NCBI GenBank assembly: GCA_029204225.1
Contig: CM055107.1
Span: 17,522,809 to 17,586,808 of the forward strand
Source of the DNA: Diphasiastrum complanatum
Lineage: Eukaryota; Streptophyta; Lycopodiopsida; Lycopodiales; Lycopodiaceae
DNA: 64,000 nt
Reading direction: 5' to 3'
The notes beneath the pieces are model-generated. The model did not search any database. It had not been told where the DNA came from and saw only the letters and a list, made by a program, of their open reading frames with translations. Shown here in pieces: positions 1 through 10,049 of the stretch (the first letter of the stretch is position 1; each line of letters begins with the position of its first letter). Both the position numbers and the translations under genes were made by a program.

Positions 1-913
1 ATTTGATGGATCTTCCACCCAAAATGAGATGCTAAGGCAATGATAAGGCGTAGCGTAGTCCACTTAGCCACTGGAGCAAATGTCTCTTCATAGTCAATTC
101 CTTTGCTTTGCTCATAACCCTTCACTACTAGGCGTGCCTTATACTTTGCTATTGTGCCATCCGCATGAAACTTTGTTCTGAACACCCATTTGTTGTCAAT
201 GATTTTTTTCCAAGTGGTAGATCAACCAACTCCCATGTATCATGTATTTGGATGGATTCTATCTCTTCTTCCATTGCCCTTTGCTACTCTTTGTGATCTT
301 TTGCCTCATCAAAGGTTGATGGCTCTCGACACTTCAAAATGTCAGTCATTAGGGCATAGTTCACGTGATAACAATCGGGAGACTTCCTTTCCCATATTGA
401 ACTTCTCACTTCACTTTGTGTGCTAGATCCTATTTGATTTAGCTTTGCGTCCTTCATGATCTTTTCATACCATTTTGGTATCTTAGATTCAGGTGATACA
501 CTATGTGGAGAGTACGTATCCCAAGGAGTGTCCAAGTAATGTCTCTTACTTCCAACCGGTTTCTCCTTTATTGCTCCTATTGGCAAGTACCTCCCCCTAG
601 GCTCTTGAATAGGTGGTGTTCTTTCATATTCACCCTCTCGACTTTCGTCTTCACGTGCATCATTTTGTGGAGTTCTTCATTTTCTTCCTCCAGAATTGTG
701 GGAAATCTCTTGATGCTTTCACCGCTTGCATGGTCTTCATCTTCATACCTATGCGTTTCATCAAAGATCACATCTTTGCTAATGTGAATCTTGTTCATTA
801 CAGGATCAAAACATCTGTAAGCTTTCGTTCTTTCATCATAACCGACGAAGATACACTTGATTGCTTTGGCATCAAGTTTCTTTCGCTCCTCCTTTGGCAC
901 ATGTACATAGGCT
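1..913 (-). pseudogene. pol: Integrase C-terminal region and start of reverse transcriptase of copia A
   Basis: Translation of 577-900 gives the copia integrase C-terminal block (CIFVGYDERTKAYRCFDP, then VIFDE). 284-586 gives the linker before RT. 1-280 gives the RT start (WELVDLPLG, KWVFRTKF, then KYKARLVVKGY and ETFAPVAKW). A TAG at about 284-286 and a one-base slip in the A run near 209-216 break the frame. The catalytic YVDD motif would lie beyond the left edge. Confidence 0.85.
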
Positions 914-2270
914 TTACATCCAATGACACGGCTTTATTCCAGTAAATGCTTCTTCAAGAGTCATATTTGGAACCGCAACTATAGGGCTCCTGTTTTGCAA
1001 GAACGTTGCCACACTGTACGCTTCCGACCAAAGTGAATCGGTCAAGCCCATTTGCTTCATCATGGAGCGTGCACTCTCCATAATAGTTCTGTTTTTCCTT
1101 TTAGCTACACCATTACTATGCGGCATGTGTGACTGTGTGAATTGTCTTTTAATGTCGTGTTCTTTGCAAAAGTCTTCAAAATCATCAGATTTGTATTCAT
1201 CCCCTCTATCAGATCTTAGCTCTTTGATGCGTGCATCTAGTTGGTTCTCTACCAAAGTTTTGAACTCCTTGAAGCGAGCAAAAGCGTCAGATTTCTTTTT
1301 CAAAAAATAAATCCATGTCCTCCTAGAGTAATCATCTATAAAAGTCATAAAATAATATGTTTTTCCCAATGACATGGTCTTCATTGGGCCGCACAGGTCG
1401 CTGTGAATTAGTTCTAGCGGTTTCTTAGCTCTTGCAGCTCCACCTTTCTTGAATGTCTCTCTGTGATGCTTTCCCATGATGCATCCTTCACATATTGCAT
1501 GATGATCATCTTGCAATGCCGGTAACCCTATTACCATCTTCAGCTTCGCCATCAATCTCAAGCTCCCATAGTTCAAATGACCAAGTCTTTTGTGCCACAA
1601 CTCGGATTGAGATGTTGTTGAGATAGCCAAACCATATTCACTTGGTTTTGCAGCATCCAATTTATAAAGGCCATAGTTACTATCTCTATAACCCTTTGCC
1701 ACCACTTTGTGATTGTGGTTTGTATCCTTCATGAGGCATCTATCCTTGACAAATTCAACTTTAAGATGTTGATTTGCCATTACACCAACAGAAAGCAAAC
1801 TCTTTTTGAGTCCAGGAACATAAAGTATATTAGGGATGTTTTTAATTTTGCCATTAGGAAATTGCACAGGTACATTGCCCACAACATGTATCTGGCATTC
1901 CTCTCCATTGGCTTGAGTGACCTTATTCCCATCATGGATTGGTGAGAATTTTTCAAACCAATCATGTTTTCTGGTCATATGCCTTGTGGCATCTGAGTCT
2001 ATGAACCATCTGGCACCATCATCAACTTGGGATGCCAATGCCGATGAGAAAACACTTGTCTCGTCATCTTCTCCATCATCTCGGCAATATTTCCTTGTTA
2101 AGTCACTTTTCCCGCCTTTATGTCTGCTTTCTTCTTATAACACTCGCGTGCCCAATGACCCGGTTTGTGGCAATAGTAACATTTTTCTTTCTTCTTCTTT
2201 TTTCCTTTTGATGACGACTCACCTTCGTCATCATCATCCTTGGATTTCTAGAAATCTTTTTCCATCCTTT
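914..2270 (-). pseudogene. pol: Zinc knuckle, protease and integrase of copia A
   Basis: After the CCHC knuckle at 2141-2192 comes the protease block WFIDSDATRHM near 1985-2015. The aspartic protease triad reads D-S-D where DSG is expected, so the active-site Gly is lost. Next is the gag-pre-integrase HHCC region (LWHKRLGHLNYGSLRLM..C..C), then the integrase core with HSDLCGPM (first Asp) and LRSDRGDEY (second Asp). The third catalytic position reads GVAKRKN, Lys replacing the usual Glu. The frame breaks near 916, where the conserved FGC segment after KP is deleted. The enzyme would have inserted the cDNA; this copy cannot. Confidence 0.88.
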
Positions 2271-2909
2271 CTACTTGTCTTTAGCAAGTAAGACTTGATC
2301 CTCCTGTGGGGTTTGTCTTGACTTCACCACTTCGCGACGTTGCTCTTCTTGCAACATGATTCTGTGGAAGTCTTCAAAAGTAGGCAACCTCTCCCTTGAA
2401 GCAATGCCGCTCACAAACATCTGTAGCCCTTCTGAGACACCACTCATTGTGATATGTACCAATTCAATATCTCTGATTGGTTCTCCAATCGCCACAAGTT
2501 GATCTCTCAGCTCCTTTATCCTATTGAAGAAGGATCCCATTGATTCACTTTCTTCCATCCTTACTATGTTCAATCTCGACTTCAAGAACATGGCTCGAAC
2601 TAGATTGCAAGTTTGAAATTGCATTCTAAGAGCTTCCCAAGCTCCTCTAGCCATTGTGGCATCACTTACGTGAGTGATCACATGGTCTTTCACTGAAAGA
2701 TTGATCAAGGATAATGCTCTCTGCATCTTTTTATCAAAGGCCCTTATGTCACATGGAGTGGTATTTGGCCGGACTTTAAAACCTGCCACAATTTTCCACA
2801 ACCCTTTCTCCATCAAAGTGCTCTTTATTTTGAATTTCCAGATGTTGTAGTTAGAAGCCCCATCAAGTTTGCTTGCATCGCCCAAAATTGCCTCATTGAT
2901 ATTTGCCAT
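2271..2909 (-). pseudogene. gag: Gag capsid region of copia A
   Basis: Open frame of 212 residues starting MANINEAILGD. It carries the copia gag signature (SNYNIWKFKIKSTLMEKGLW, then a segment with W-E-A-L and a Q-F repeat pattern), matching the UBN2/retrotran_gag type that forms the retroelement particle. The ATG at 2907-2909 is the natural start because it follows the leader and precedes the conserved N-terminal block. The CCHC knuckle lies just downstream at 2141-2192 in another frame (KCYYCHKPGHWARECYKK, all four C/C/H/C ligands present), so a frameshift near 2270 separates capsid from nucleocapsid. The capsid part itself has no internal stop. Confidence 0.85.
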
Positions 2910-4167
2910 CTCCGAACTATTTAAAACTTCACCTGTAGGCTATAAAGTGTATGCTAGAGCCAACCGTGATGTCAGAAATTGATAATAATGACCTGCAATT
3001 TTTAGCTTATCAGGCCACCCGCCGCTCTTTCGCCAAATTGAAAGCCAAACTGACATCGTTTTCCAAAATGCTTCACGTCACCAACTCCCAGCTTCCTGCC
3101 CAGTGGAATGGTGAAATCACTTTTGGCGCACTTCGAACACTTTCTCCACGGCAATCACCCTGTTTTGGTGTACCGTACTTGCAGGTACAGTCAGGGTGCC
3201 CTTCGTTTGGAGGCTATAGCCTTTCGTTTGGCCAAAATAGGCTAAAGGAGGTGAAAATAAGGGCAATTTGGGTTTTTGAACTATTTCTCCAGTGTGAAGA
3301 AACTTCACCCTTCAAAGACTTGGGACCCAACAATTTTTTTAGTTTGAAGATTTTTAATGAAATTGCAATGCACTTTGCACTTCAGACCCTTTCAGACTTT
3401 TTCACTTCAATCCAACGGATCCTTTAGATCCAACGACCCACCTGTTGTGAAATAACCATCGTCGATCTGTATGAATCGAGATCGGACGGCTGTCAACGCT
3501 TTTGTGCGTTGATCAAAGGCCTTCGAAGCACTGAGCACTTCGGGCCGCTAGCTGACGATTAGAACTGAGCACACGAGAGTTCCCGCGACCTCTCCTCCTC
3601 TTCTCTCTCAACGATGGAGTTCTTCTCTCTCCTTCACAGGCTATGGCAGCTCCACATGGATCGAACTGGCTGCCTTCCTTCTCCACGGCCAGTCGCGGCT
3701 TCCCTACCACTGAATTGCACTACCAGGGCGCCCATTCACAACCTCTCAAAGCTTTGAAAACGACCTCCTACAAGGAGATATTTCAGATTTTGTCCCTTGA
3801 AACCCTAGCAATTTTGAAGAGAAGAATATATTGAGCTTTACTCATGCTTTCCCTGAGCTTTCCTTTACAGCTCCTAACTGGCTGAGGTCGCCCTACTGTA
3901 GGTTATCTTCTGCTCCAAACCGCTCTTCAAACGGTATTCGATTGGATTCAAACCAATCACAAATGCCAAACAACCCTCCAGAAGAATTTTTCAGCTTCAA
4001 ACTTTGCTTGCTTTCTGATTCAACCAACAATTTCCTGTCTCTGAATTCTTTTTACAGTTTTGAGCCATTCCATGAATCTCCACAGACTCGGTTTTGTGCT
4101 TCCTAGCCAACAAACCGTCGTGAATTTGCAGCTCTCTGGTCTTGTCCGGTGATTCCAACCACCAAGG
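2910..4167 (-). other. Long non-coding leader of copia A
   Basis: Sequence between the primer site and gag. It has no convincing protein. It shares an order of short blocks with 37.0-38.35 kb: the string GAAGATTTTTAATGAA (present in both), a CTTCGAAGCACT block, a GGGCGCCC block and an AAACCCTAGC block, each copy ending in the primer site. This points to a family with an unusually long 5' leader. Confidence 0.6.
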
Positions 4168-4179
4168 GCTCTGATACCA
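4168..4179 (-). other. Primer-binding site of copia A
   Basis: The minus strand reads TGGTATCAGAGC, complementary to the 3' end of initiator-Met tRNA as used by plant copia elements. It marks the LTR/leader boundary. Confidence 0.85.
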
Positions 4180-4858
4180 AGTTAAGAAAACACAATTGAA
4201 AACACCCGACCGGATCAATCACCACAACACAACGTCAAGTGCAACAAGAACCTATAATTGCTCTCTTCAAACTGTATATTCTAACTGCTTCGTAAGTACA
4301 AAGATGAGTTCCTTAAAAATACTCAAAGGGCTCGTAAAAGAAAGATGGCTCGATAACTCTAGAACTAAGCACATGTGGTGCCGTCGAAATAAGAAAGCAC
4401 TGTATAAGTCGATCATTGCTATTTCAACTCATATAACACATTACATGGTAAGATTTTGATTTTATACTACCATAGACAAATATGTGCAATTACTTGGTAC
4501 TGATTTAGATTATATTTTTATGACATTCAGCACATATTACGACATCATTTGACATTCTTTGCAAGAAATAGTGGAAGTCTTAGCATATGGTCATCACAAG
4601 GAATGGAAAACTCTCATTGGCAAGCAAGAGTGGCATTTAAAAAAGTACACAACATGGCGGGACTAGCACAAAAAACAGCTATATAATGCAACTTTTCCAA
4701 TGGTTTTACAAAAAAATCCAAATTCGTCATAATACAAAATCGACGGACTATAAAAAATTTCAAAAGCATGCAAATTAATACAAGCCAATAGGCTATAGAC
4801 ACACAATAAACTTTTGTATATTAAATAGAAATATTTACAAAGTACAATTCAGCAGTAT
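4180..4858. other. Probable LTR remnant of A and unassigned AT-rich DNA
   Basis: By position after the primer site, the first few hundred bases should be the 5' LTR of element A, but no clear TG..CA end or target duplication was found. The rest is AT-rich, with no supported gene. Confidence 0.4.
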
Positions 4859-5973
4859 CTAATCTGCTTCCGATATTTTTTTCAATGAAAGTTGCAACTT
4901 AGAATCATGCAACATTCTTCTTTCGTATGGATCCAATAGCTCATAGTTTTCATGCTTACTCAGATCAACGTAAGCAGCATACACTGCAAAATGAGATGAT
5001 CTGAATATGGAATTCACTGGTCCATATCCTAAAATTTTAACCGCAATAGTTTTCTTTACAAAAATTATTTTATGCACCTTATTGATATTATGTCCTCCAA
5101 GAAAATGAGACAGTGCCTTGATTGACATAATCATAGTTTCACCATGTTGATGAAACTCTGAATGGGCAACACTTATCTCATTATTCTTGAAGGACTTCAG
5201 ATAGTGCCCCAGTGCATGATCTTTTGAAAATTCTCCAGCAGAAGATCTCTGCCGTCCTCGACGAATTGTGAAATTATCAAGGAAAATTGTTTCCTGAAAT
5301 GATAAAAAAACAAAGTAAGCTCCAGTATATGATCTGACATAACAAATCTACTAGTACTTGATAAGAGACAAAAACTTATGCATTTGGCTTTGTCTTCTCT
5401 GATTATTGTCTCTCCATCAATATTATGTCCACCTTTCAATGTCAATATTGTTCGTGAATAGACAGTTGGCTGTGGAAAACCAAGTTGACTTTGGATTCTA
5501 AGAAACTCCTCCTCAGAAGGTAGATCATCAAGCTCTTTGCTCAAAATGCAAAAAGTCTCAGCTTCAGTGAAGTAAAAAAGATCTGATATATCCGATATTG
5601 TCAAAAAGAAATTATTATCTATATTATAAGTAGGCAAAGTGATCAAAGATTTATCAGAAGGAGAAAGGGTAGTGGGTGTTCTAGGGCCTATAAAAGTAGT
5701 TGTATTTCGAACACGATCAAAATCAAAACAATCATCTAAATTAACACTCGTATCAATAAAAAAAGTATCTATATCTACAATCTTTGACTTTTCAGAATTT
5801 GTACCACTAGAAGAAGCTGCTTCAGAAGTGGAGGGCACAGTCTTCGAATCGTTAGAAATATTTAACGAAAAGAAAACAAACAAAAGCAGACTGAAATCAA
5901 CAAATCTACATTTTTTATTATGAATTGGGCACTCATATACAGACTTGAAATCATTATGTAACTTGGTAAACAT
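4859..5973 (-). pseudogene. Unknown 'partner' protein gene, copy 1 (two exons)
   Basis: Unrecognised protein with a close relative at 23621-25032. Exon 1 (5973 to about 5385) reads MFTKLHNDFK.., a Ser-rich acidic stretch, then LPSEEEFLRIQ and PTVYS. Exon 2 (5293-4859, after a good CATTTCAG acceptor) reads RRGRQR, HYLKSFKNNEIS, IMSIKALSHFLGGHN, RSSHFAVYAAYVDLSKH and a terminal LHDSKLQLSLKK. The second copy matches at all these blocks (HYLRYFVNNEIS, IMAIKAL, GHKYPKKIH, YIDLNK, LHDHAAKIVL). The donor site is unclear here, perhaps a decayed GC/GT. The first ~50 residues seen in copy 2 are not readable. Exon 2 is open to its stop. It lies divergent to the H3-like gene. Function unknown; the conserved last ~140 residues look like a folded domain. 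Confidence 0.6.
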
Positions 5974-7122
5974 TTTGTCAAGCTTAGAGTGCCACCAGGT
6001 CCTGATAATGAATCATGTCCTTATTCTAAGATCTGAATAACGAAGTACAGAGCAGGGACTTAAATCTGAGATATATCTCAGAAAATGCCTCCACACCAGG
6101 GCCCTCAGTTATAGAAGGTAGAATAAAAAGAAAAGGAGAAAAAAGAGATTTGAAATAGTCCAACCTATCAGTAATACCAAATTAAATAATAAAAGAAAGC
6201 AAACTGGATTCAAAATTAGACATTTTAAACAAAAATAACAGAACTAAAGTTTCAAATATCGCTCTCAGGTGCAAACCGCAGGTCAGGCAAGCACGTCAAG
6301 GCAACGTGCGCTCGAGAGAGATATTTAAAATTGGAGTATCGGATTCGAGCACAAAAACACAGAGCAGAAAAGAAAAGAGATGCGAAGCGCGCTTGAATGC
6401 GATATCAGACAATGCAGTATCGGATTCAGGCACAAAATAGTCAACGAAAGGTAATGAGAGCAAGCGGCGCACTTGAAATCGACATTTGACAAAGCAATCG
6501 TAAATTTGAGTGAAAATCCGAGCCAAAAAAGACCTATTTATAAAAAAAAATTTGCACATGTGGAAGAGTGGCGAAGGAACATGTGTCGACATGTGATTGG
6601 TCAAAATAAATGCGTCGTACCTAGAATGATTGATCTGACATCTGTCACGTGCGAGAATGACACGTGTCGATAACAGATTTGTGCACGTGTCTTAGCCAAC
6701 ATGGCCTCATAATTGGGTCATCATTGTCAGTACGGACATTCCACGTGGCTCAATAATCTAACGACATGTGTCTTCGCATCTTTTCACACGTGCAAAAATT
6801 TCGTATATATAAGTCCTCGGAATTTTCATTTTTTTCCGCAAATTTTTTGCTTTTAGCTCCCGATATCGCTCTCAAGTGTGCTCTTTCACCGTTCAAGCTT
6901 CCGCCCTCTAACAGTGCGCTCGAGTCCGATACTGTTGGTAGTGCAATATTGCTTTTGAGCGCACATCTCTTTTCTTCAAATAATCTGTGTAGATCTTGCG
7001 CTTGAAACCGATATTTAGTTTTGGTATCGATCTCAAGCGTCCTTTCATGGCAAATTTTTTTGTTTTCATCCCCTTTTCTTTTGTTCAAACTTCTTTTTGT
7101 TGATTTTCTTCTTCTGAGAATG
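5974..7122. promoter_or_regulatory. Shared divergent promoter region of gene pair 1
   Basis: Between the partner gene (minus) and the H3-like gene (plus). A TATA box for the partner reads TATAAATAGG on the minus strand (6533-6542). One for the H3-like gene reads TATATATAAG (6804-6813). Between them lie CACGTG cores at 6646, 6661, 6684, 6742 and 6787, plus ACATGTG variants at about 6588 and 6774. CACGTG is the plant G-box/E-box bound by bZIP and bHLH factors. Outside the TATA boxes, both presumed 5' UTRs carry repeats of a GCnCTTGAnnnCGATA-like motif (see findings). Two-way use is inferred from the layout. Confidence 0.6.
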
Positions 7123-7891
7123 ATGGCCAGAACCAAATCCACCGCCCGTGCCATACCCACTGTACAGTCATCCCATTCTCGATTTTTCCCTAGTACTGGC
7201 CGTAGGCATGGCAGGAAGCAGGTCTGGCTGAGGGAGACCAGAAAACTCCATAGATCAACTGAATTGTTGATCCCTAGAGCTTCTTCCAGTCGATCTGTTC
7301 AGAATGTCACTCTGTCGCTTGGGCTCAATGTTCATTTCGCCGTGACCACCATGCAGGCCTTATAGGATGCTGCAGAAGATTTTCTGTCCCAGTTTTTTGA
7401 GGATACTTGTCTTTTGGTAGTGCATGGTAAGTGTGTCACCATCATGCCAAAGGATTTCGTCATTCTCAAAAGGCTTCGGGACAGATATTCTCGTCTGCAT
7501 GTTGATAATGCTAGCACCTCCAAAGACCTGCCTCTGGATAGAACCAACGTGCCTACTACCTCTAGGAGGAAGAGAAAGCAACCTATCCCCAAGAAGGCTG
7601 GATCACGAAGGCCAGCTACTTCCCTTCCTCCTAGACATATTCCGGCCAAGAGACCTTGTGTCTTCCTGAGCTCTAAGTCAGATGCTGAAGAATCTGACTC
7701 AGATCAAAAATCTTCACCCCTTCATCCTCCTATTATTCGTCCAGCTCCTCAGCAGGTTTCATCACCAAAAGTGTTGATTACCCAAGAGGAGCTAGACAAA
7801 ATAACAGAGAAATCTGTAAATATTGTTTCCACTTCTGTTTCTGCTCCTGTACATAATCTTTTTGTGAGAATTCCATACGATCCAACCCAGG
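7123..7891 (+). pseudogene. Histone H3-like gene with C-terminal tail, copy 1
   Basis: The second of two adjacent ATGs gives M-ARTKSTAR, matching the canonical H3 N-terminus ARTKQTAR; K4 and R8 are kept and K9 is Ala. The N-tail is about 13 residues shorter than H3 and lacks a K27-like site. The fold follows: LRETRKLHRSTELLI (alpha-N/alpha-1), a 30-residue stretch that aligns to H3 without gaps up to MQAL, an in-frame TAG at 7363-7365 where H3 has Gln of ALQEAAE, then DAAEDFL, FFEDTCL and VTIMPKDF. After the fold comes a tail of over 120 residues with a basic RRKRK segment, acidic/Ser clusters and ITQEELDK. The tail is cut at about 7892 by a retroelement derivative. Loop 1 has canonical length, so it is not an obvious CENH3. 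Nuclear chromatin role inferred only. Confidence 0.75.
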
Positions 7892-8408
7892 TTTTTTTTT
7901 ATTCAGCCTCATCAACCAATAGCATTTCCACATGTTGTCCGATGAAACAACAATATATTTAAAAAGTTTTTATTTTATTTATATTTGAGAAATTCTACGT
8001 TACGTAGAACTCCGAAGCTAAGGTCTCAATTGGTCCACATGGCAGCAAAAAAAATAAAAAATATCTTTTTCAAAAGCCCTCGTCGGGCTCTAAGTTTCTC
8101 TAATGCAAGAGCTTCAATAGGGTGACACAAACACACTTGTAGAGACCCAAGACCGAAGGATGAGAAAGCCCCAAGCGAAGACGAAGAGCAGTGGTGAAGA
8201 TGGCCAAAGACAACCGGAAGGAAGGAATAACAGGCCGAGTTGATAGCATGAAAACAGTGTACAAATGGTGCCTTTTTATAAAATGGGGAAGGCCCTTGCC
8301 TCTCAATCCTATTGGCTAATATTCACATTGATCCTATCCATTCATCTTGGACCCAACTTGATCCAAGGGTCCATAGAAAGTACATTGAAATTTACAAGAT
8401 TCATGTGA
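7892..8408 (-). mobile_element. Internally deleted derivative of the 43.5-46 kb non-LTR element
   Basis: On the minus strand, 8408-8240 matches 43468-43622 (TATA-bearing 5' block), and the remainder down to 7902 matches 45694-46045 (end of the RT frame plus 3' UTR). About 2.07 kb of interior is missing. The junction shares GCT with both ends. The 3' end finishes in a run of nine A (minus strand, 7892-7900), as expected for target-primed insertion. It sits inside the tail of the H3-like gene and supplies that reading frame's last codons. No target duplication was found. Confidence 0.7.
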
Positions 8409-8435
8409 TTACATACTTCAATGCATCTATATGCA

Positions 8436-8735
8436 CGTGAAACTCAATGGACCAATTGGGTGGGCGTAAGATTGGTGCTAAAACCAATGCATCCTTAAGC
8501 TTCTGGAAAGCCTTTAGGGCTTGCTCGTTCCAATGTGGATCCATTGTGAGTTTGTAAATTGGTCAGGCTAACTCCGCAAAATCAAGAATGAAGATCCTAT
8601 AATAGTTAGCATGACCCATGAAGATGGTTCGCGGATCGTCCCCGGTGGTGGTAGATCAACAATGATCCTGATCTTTGATAGATCTGTGGCGATTATGTGT
8701 CTTGACACTGTAAGGCCGAAAATCAAGCCACGTGT
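8436..8735 (-). pseudogene. pol: Ty3/gypsy reverse transcriptase/RNase H junction fragment
   Basis: Minus-strand translation shows the end of a gypsy RT and the start of its RNase H: IATDLSKIRIIVDLPPP, then GHANYYRIFILDFAELA, a stop, and PIYKL, WNEQALKAFQKLKDAL, APILRPP and FHV. The order and spacing are those of Ty3/gypsy, not copia. About 100 codons with one internal stop. No flanking gypsy domains or LTRs are attached, so it is an isolated scrap between two other elements. Confidence 0.8.
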
Positions 8736-9094
8736 CTAGCCAATTTTTGGATCATTGGATTAGCCTAAGTGGTGGCTAATAGATTGCATGTCAAATTTTC
8801 AGCATTTGCATGTAGATCTTGAAATATTCAATTTTTTGTGATTTTGTCATAACTCTAATTTTGATTGGATCTCTACATAGTGAGGTTGTTGGACTTCATT
8901 TGAGTGTGCTTCAATATTAGGAAGTGGCAAGAGTCATTAGATTGAGGATAGATCATAGGTTGATCAAGATTTCATGATTCTATGTGTTGTTTTCTTGTTA
9001 CAAGTGCTATAAGAGGATTGAGTAGTTTCAAATCTTTGTGATTTCTCTTTGAAAAAAAAATTTGTTATTCAAAAGAGTGATTTGTGCATTGAAA
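8736..9094. other. Unassigned stretch before copia C
   Basis: AT-rich sequence with no readable protein. It may be the non-coding front part of copia C or unrelated debris; no 5' LTR or primer site of C is visible. Confidence 0.35.
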
Positions 9095-9253
9095 CAGGTT
9101 GAGAGAGAAGATCAGGTCATTGCTACATGGCTACATCAAGTGGAGTCATGTTGGAAGCAATCATGTTTGTGAGTCTTGTGCTTTGTCTAAGTCACATAGA
9201 ATACTTATACTAGGTTTACATCTAGATCTACAAAGCCTTTTCAACTTGTACAT

Positions 9254-9960
9254 TTGGATATTCATGAAATTACTACAATTAGCAATAGTGAAGCTAAAAT
9301 GTATGTAACTTTCATTGATGATTTTAGTAGATTTTGTTGGATCTATTTACTAAAGAGCAAAGATGAAGTGTATGATGTCTTTGTTAAGTTCAAGAATGCA
9401 AGGGAGAACCAATTTTCCACAAGGATCAAGTGCTTAGGGAGTGACAATGGTGGTCAGTACATATCTACCAAGTTCAAGGCCTTTTGTGATGAGCATGGGA
9501 TCGAGAGGGGGTATACAACACCAAGGACCCCACAACAAAATGGAGTGGCTAAAAGAAAGAACGGGACTTTATGTGAAAGTGCTAAAGCCATGAGGTTAAG
9601 TGCTAATCTTGATAAACCATTTTGGGATCAAGCTTTGTTGTGTGCCAATTTCTTGTGCAATAGGTGGCTGAATTCTATTTTGGATGGAAGGATACCTTTT
9701 GAGATGCTATTCAAGAGGAGGCTGAGTGTCAACATTCTAAGAACTTTTGGATGCACATGATATATCAACATTACTCTTGATGATAGGACCAAGGAGGATC
9801 CATCTTCAAGGAAAGGTATTTTTGTTGGATATAGTGACGTGAGTTAAGCCTACAAGGTTTATATTCCTTTTACTAACAAAGTGATTGCTGGTAGAGATTT
9901 CATTTTTGATGAGGGGAAAATTCCAAAAGTGTCTTCAAGTACTATTGATAATGATGTGGA
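9254..9960 (+). pseudogene. pol: Integrase of copia C
   Basis: The integrase core reads VHLDIHEI (first Asp), then YVTFIDDFSRFCWIYLLKSK, then LGSDNGGQY (second Asp), then TPQQNGVAKRKN. The third catalytic residue is Lys instead of Glu, the same change as in element A. The C-terminal region (GIFVGYSDVS, FIFDEGKIP) follows after a TGA at 9758-9760 and a TAA near 9844-9846. This enzyme would have inserted the element's cDNA; the lost Glu alone would abolish activity. Confidence 0.88.
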
Positions 9961-10049
9961 TGGATCTAACATTCTTGATGTTGATGTAAAAGATCCTATT
10001 TTAGATGGTGATGATGATGGACCTTCATCAAGTCAAAAGCCAAGGAAAA

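Larger units (their letters stand above)
1..4179 (-). mobile_element. Ty1/copia element A, leader plus gag-pol, cut by left window edge
   Basis: A copia-type retrotransposon lies on the minus strand. In reading order it has a primer-binding site at 4168-4179 (TGGTATCAGAGC), a leader of about 1.25 kb, gag, zinc knuckle, protease, integrase and the start of reverse transcriptase, where the window ends. The copia order, with integrase before RT, is visible. Premature stops and frameshifts, plus lost protease and integrase catalytic residues, make it inactive. The 5' LTR should begin just right of 4179 but I could not fix its outer end. Its leader resembles the one at about 37.0-38.35 kb, so elements A and L belong to related families. 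Confidence 0.9.

Noticed and set aside
7123-7500. Calling the H3-like gene CENH3
   Set aside because: Loop 1 aligns to canonical H3 with no extra residues, the N-terminus is ARTK-like, and the tail is at the wrong end. Centromeric function is not supported by sequence alone.
8100-8306. 68-codon minus-strand open frame
   Set aside because: It is the shared LINE end and 5' block joined at the deletion junction, not a separate gene.
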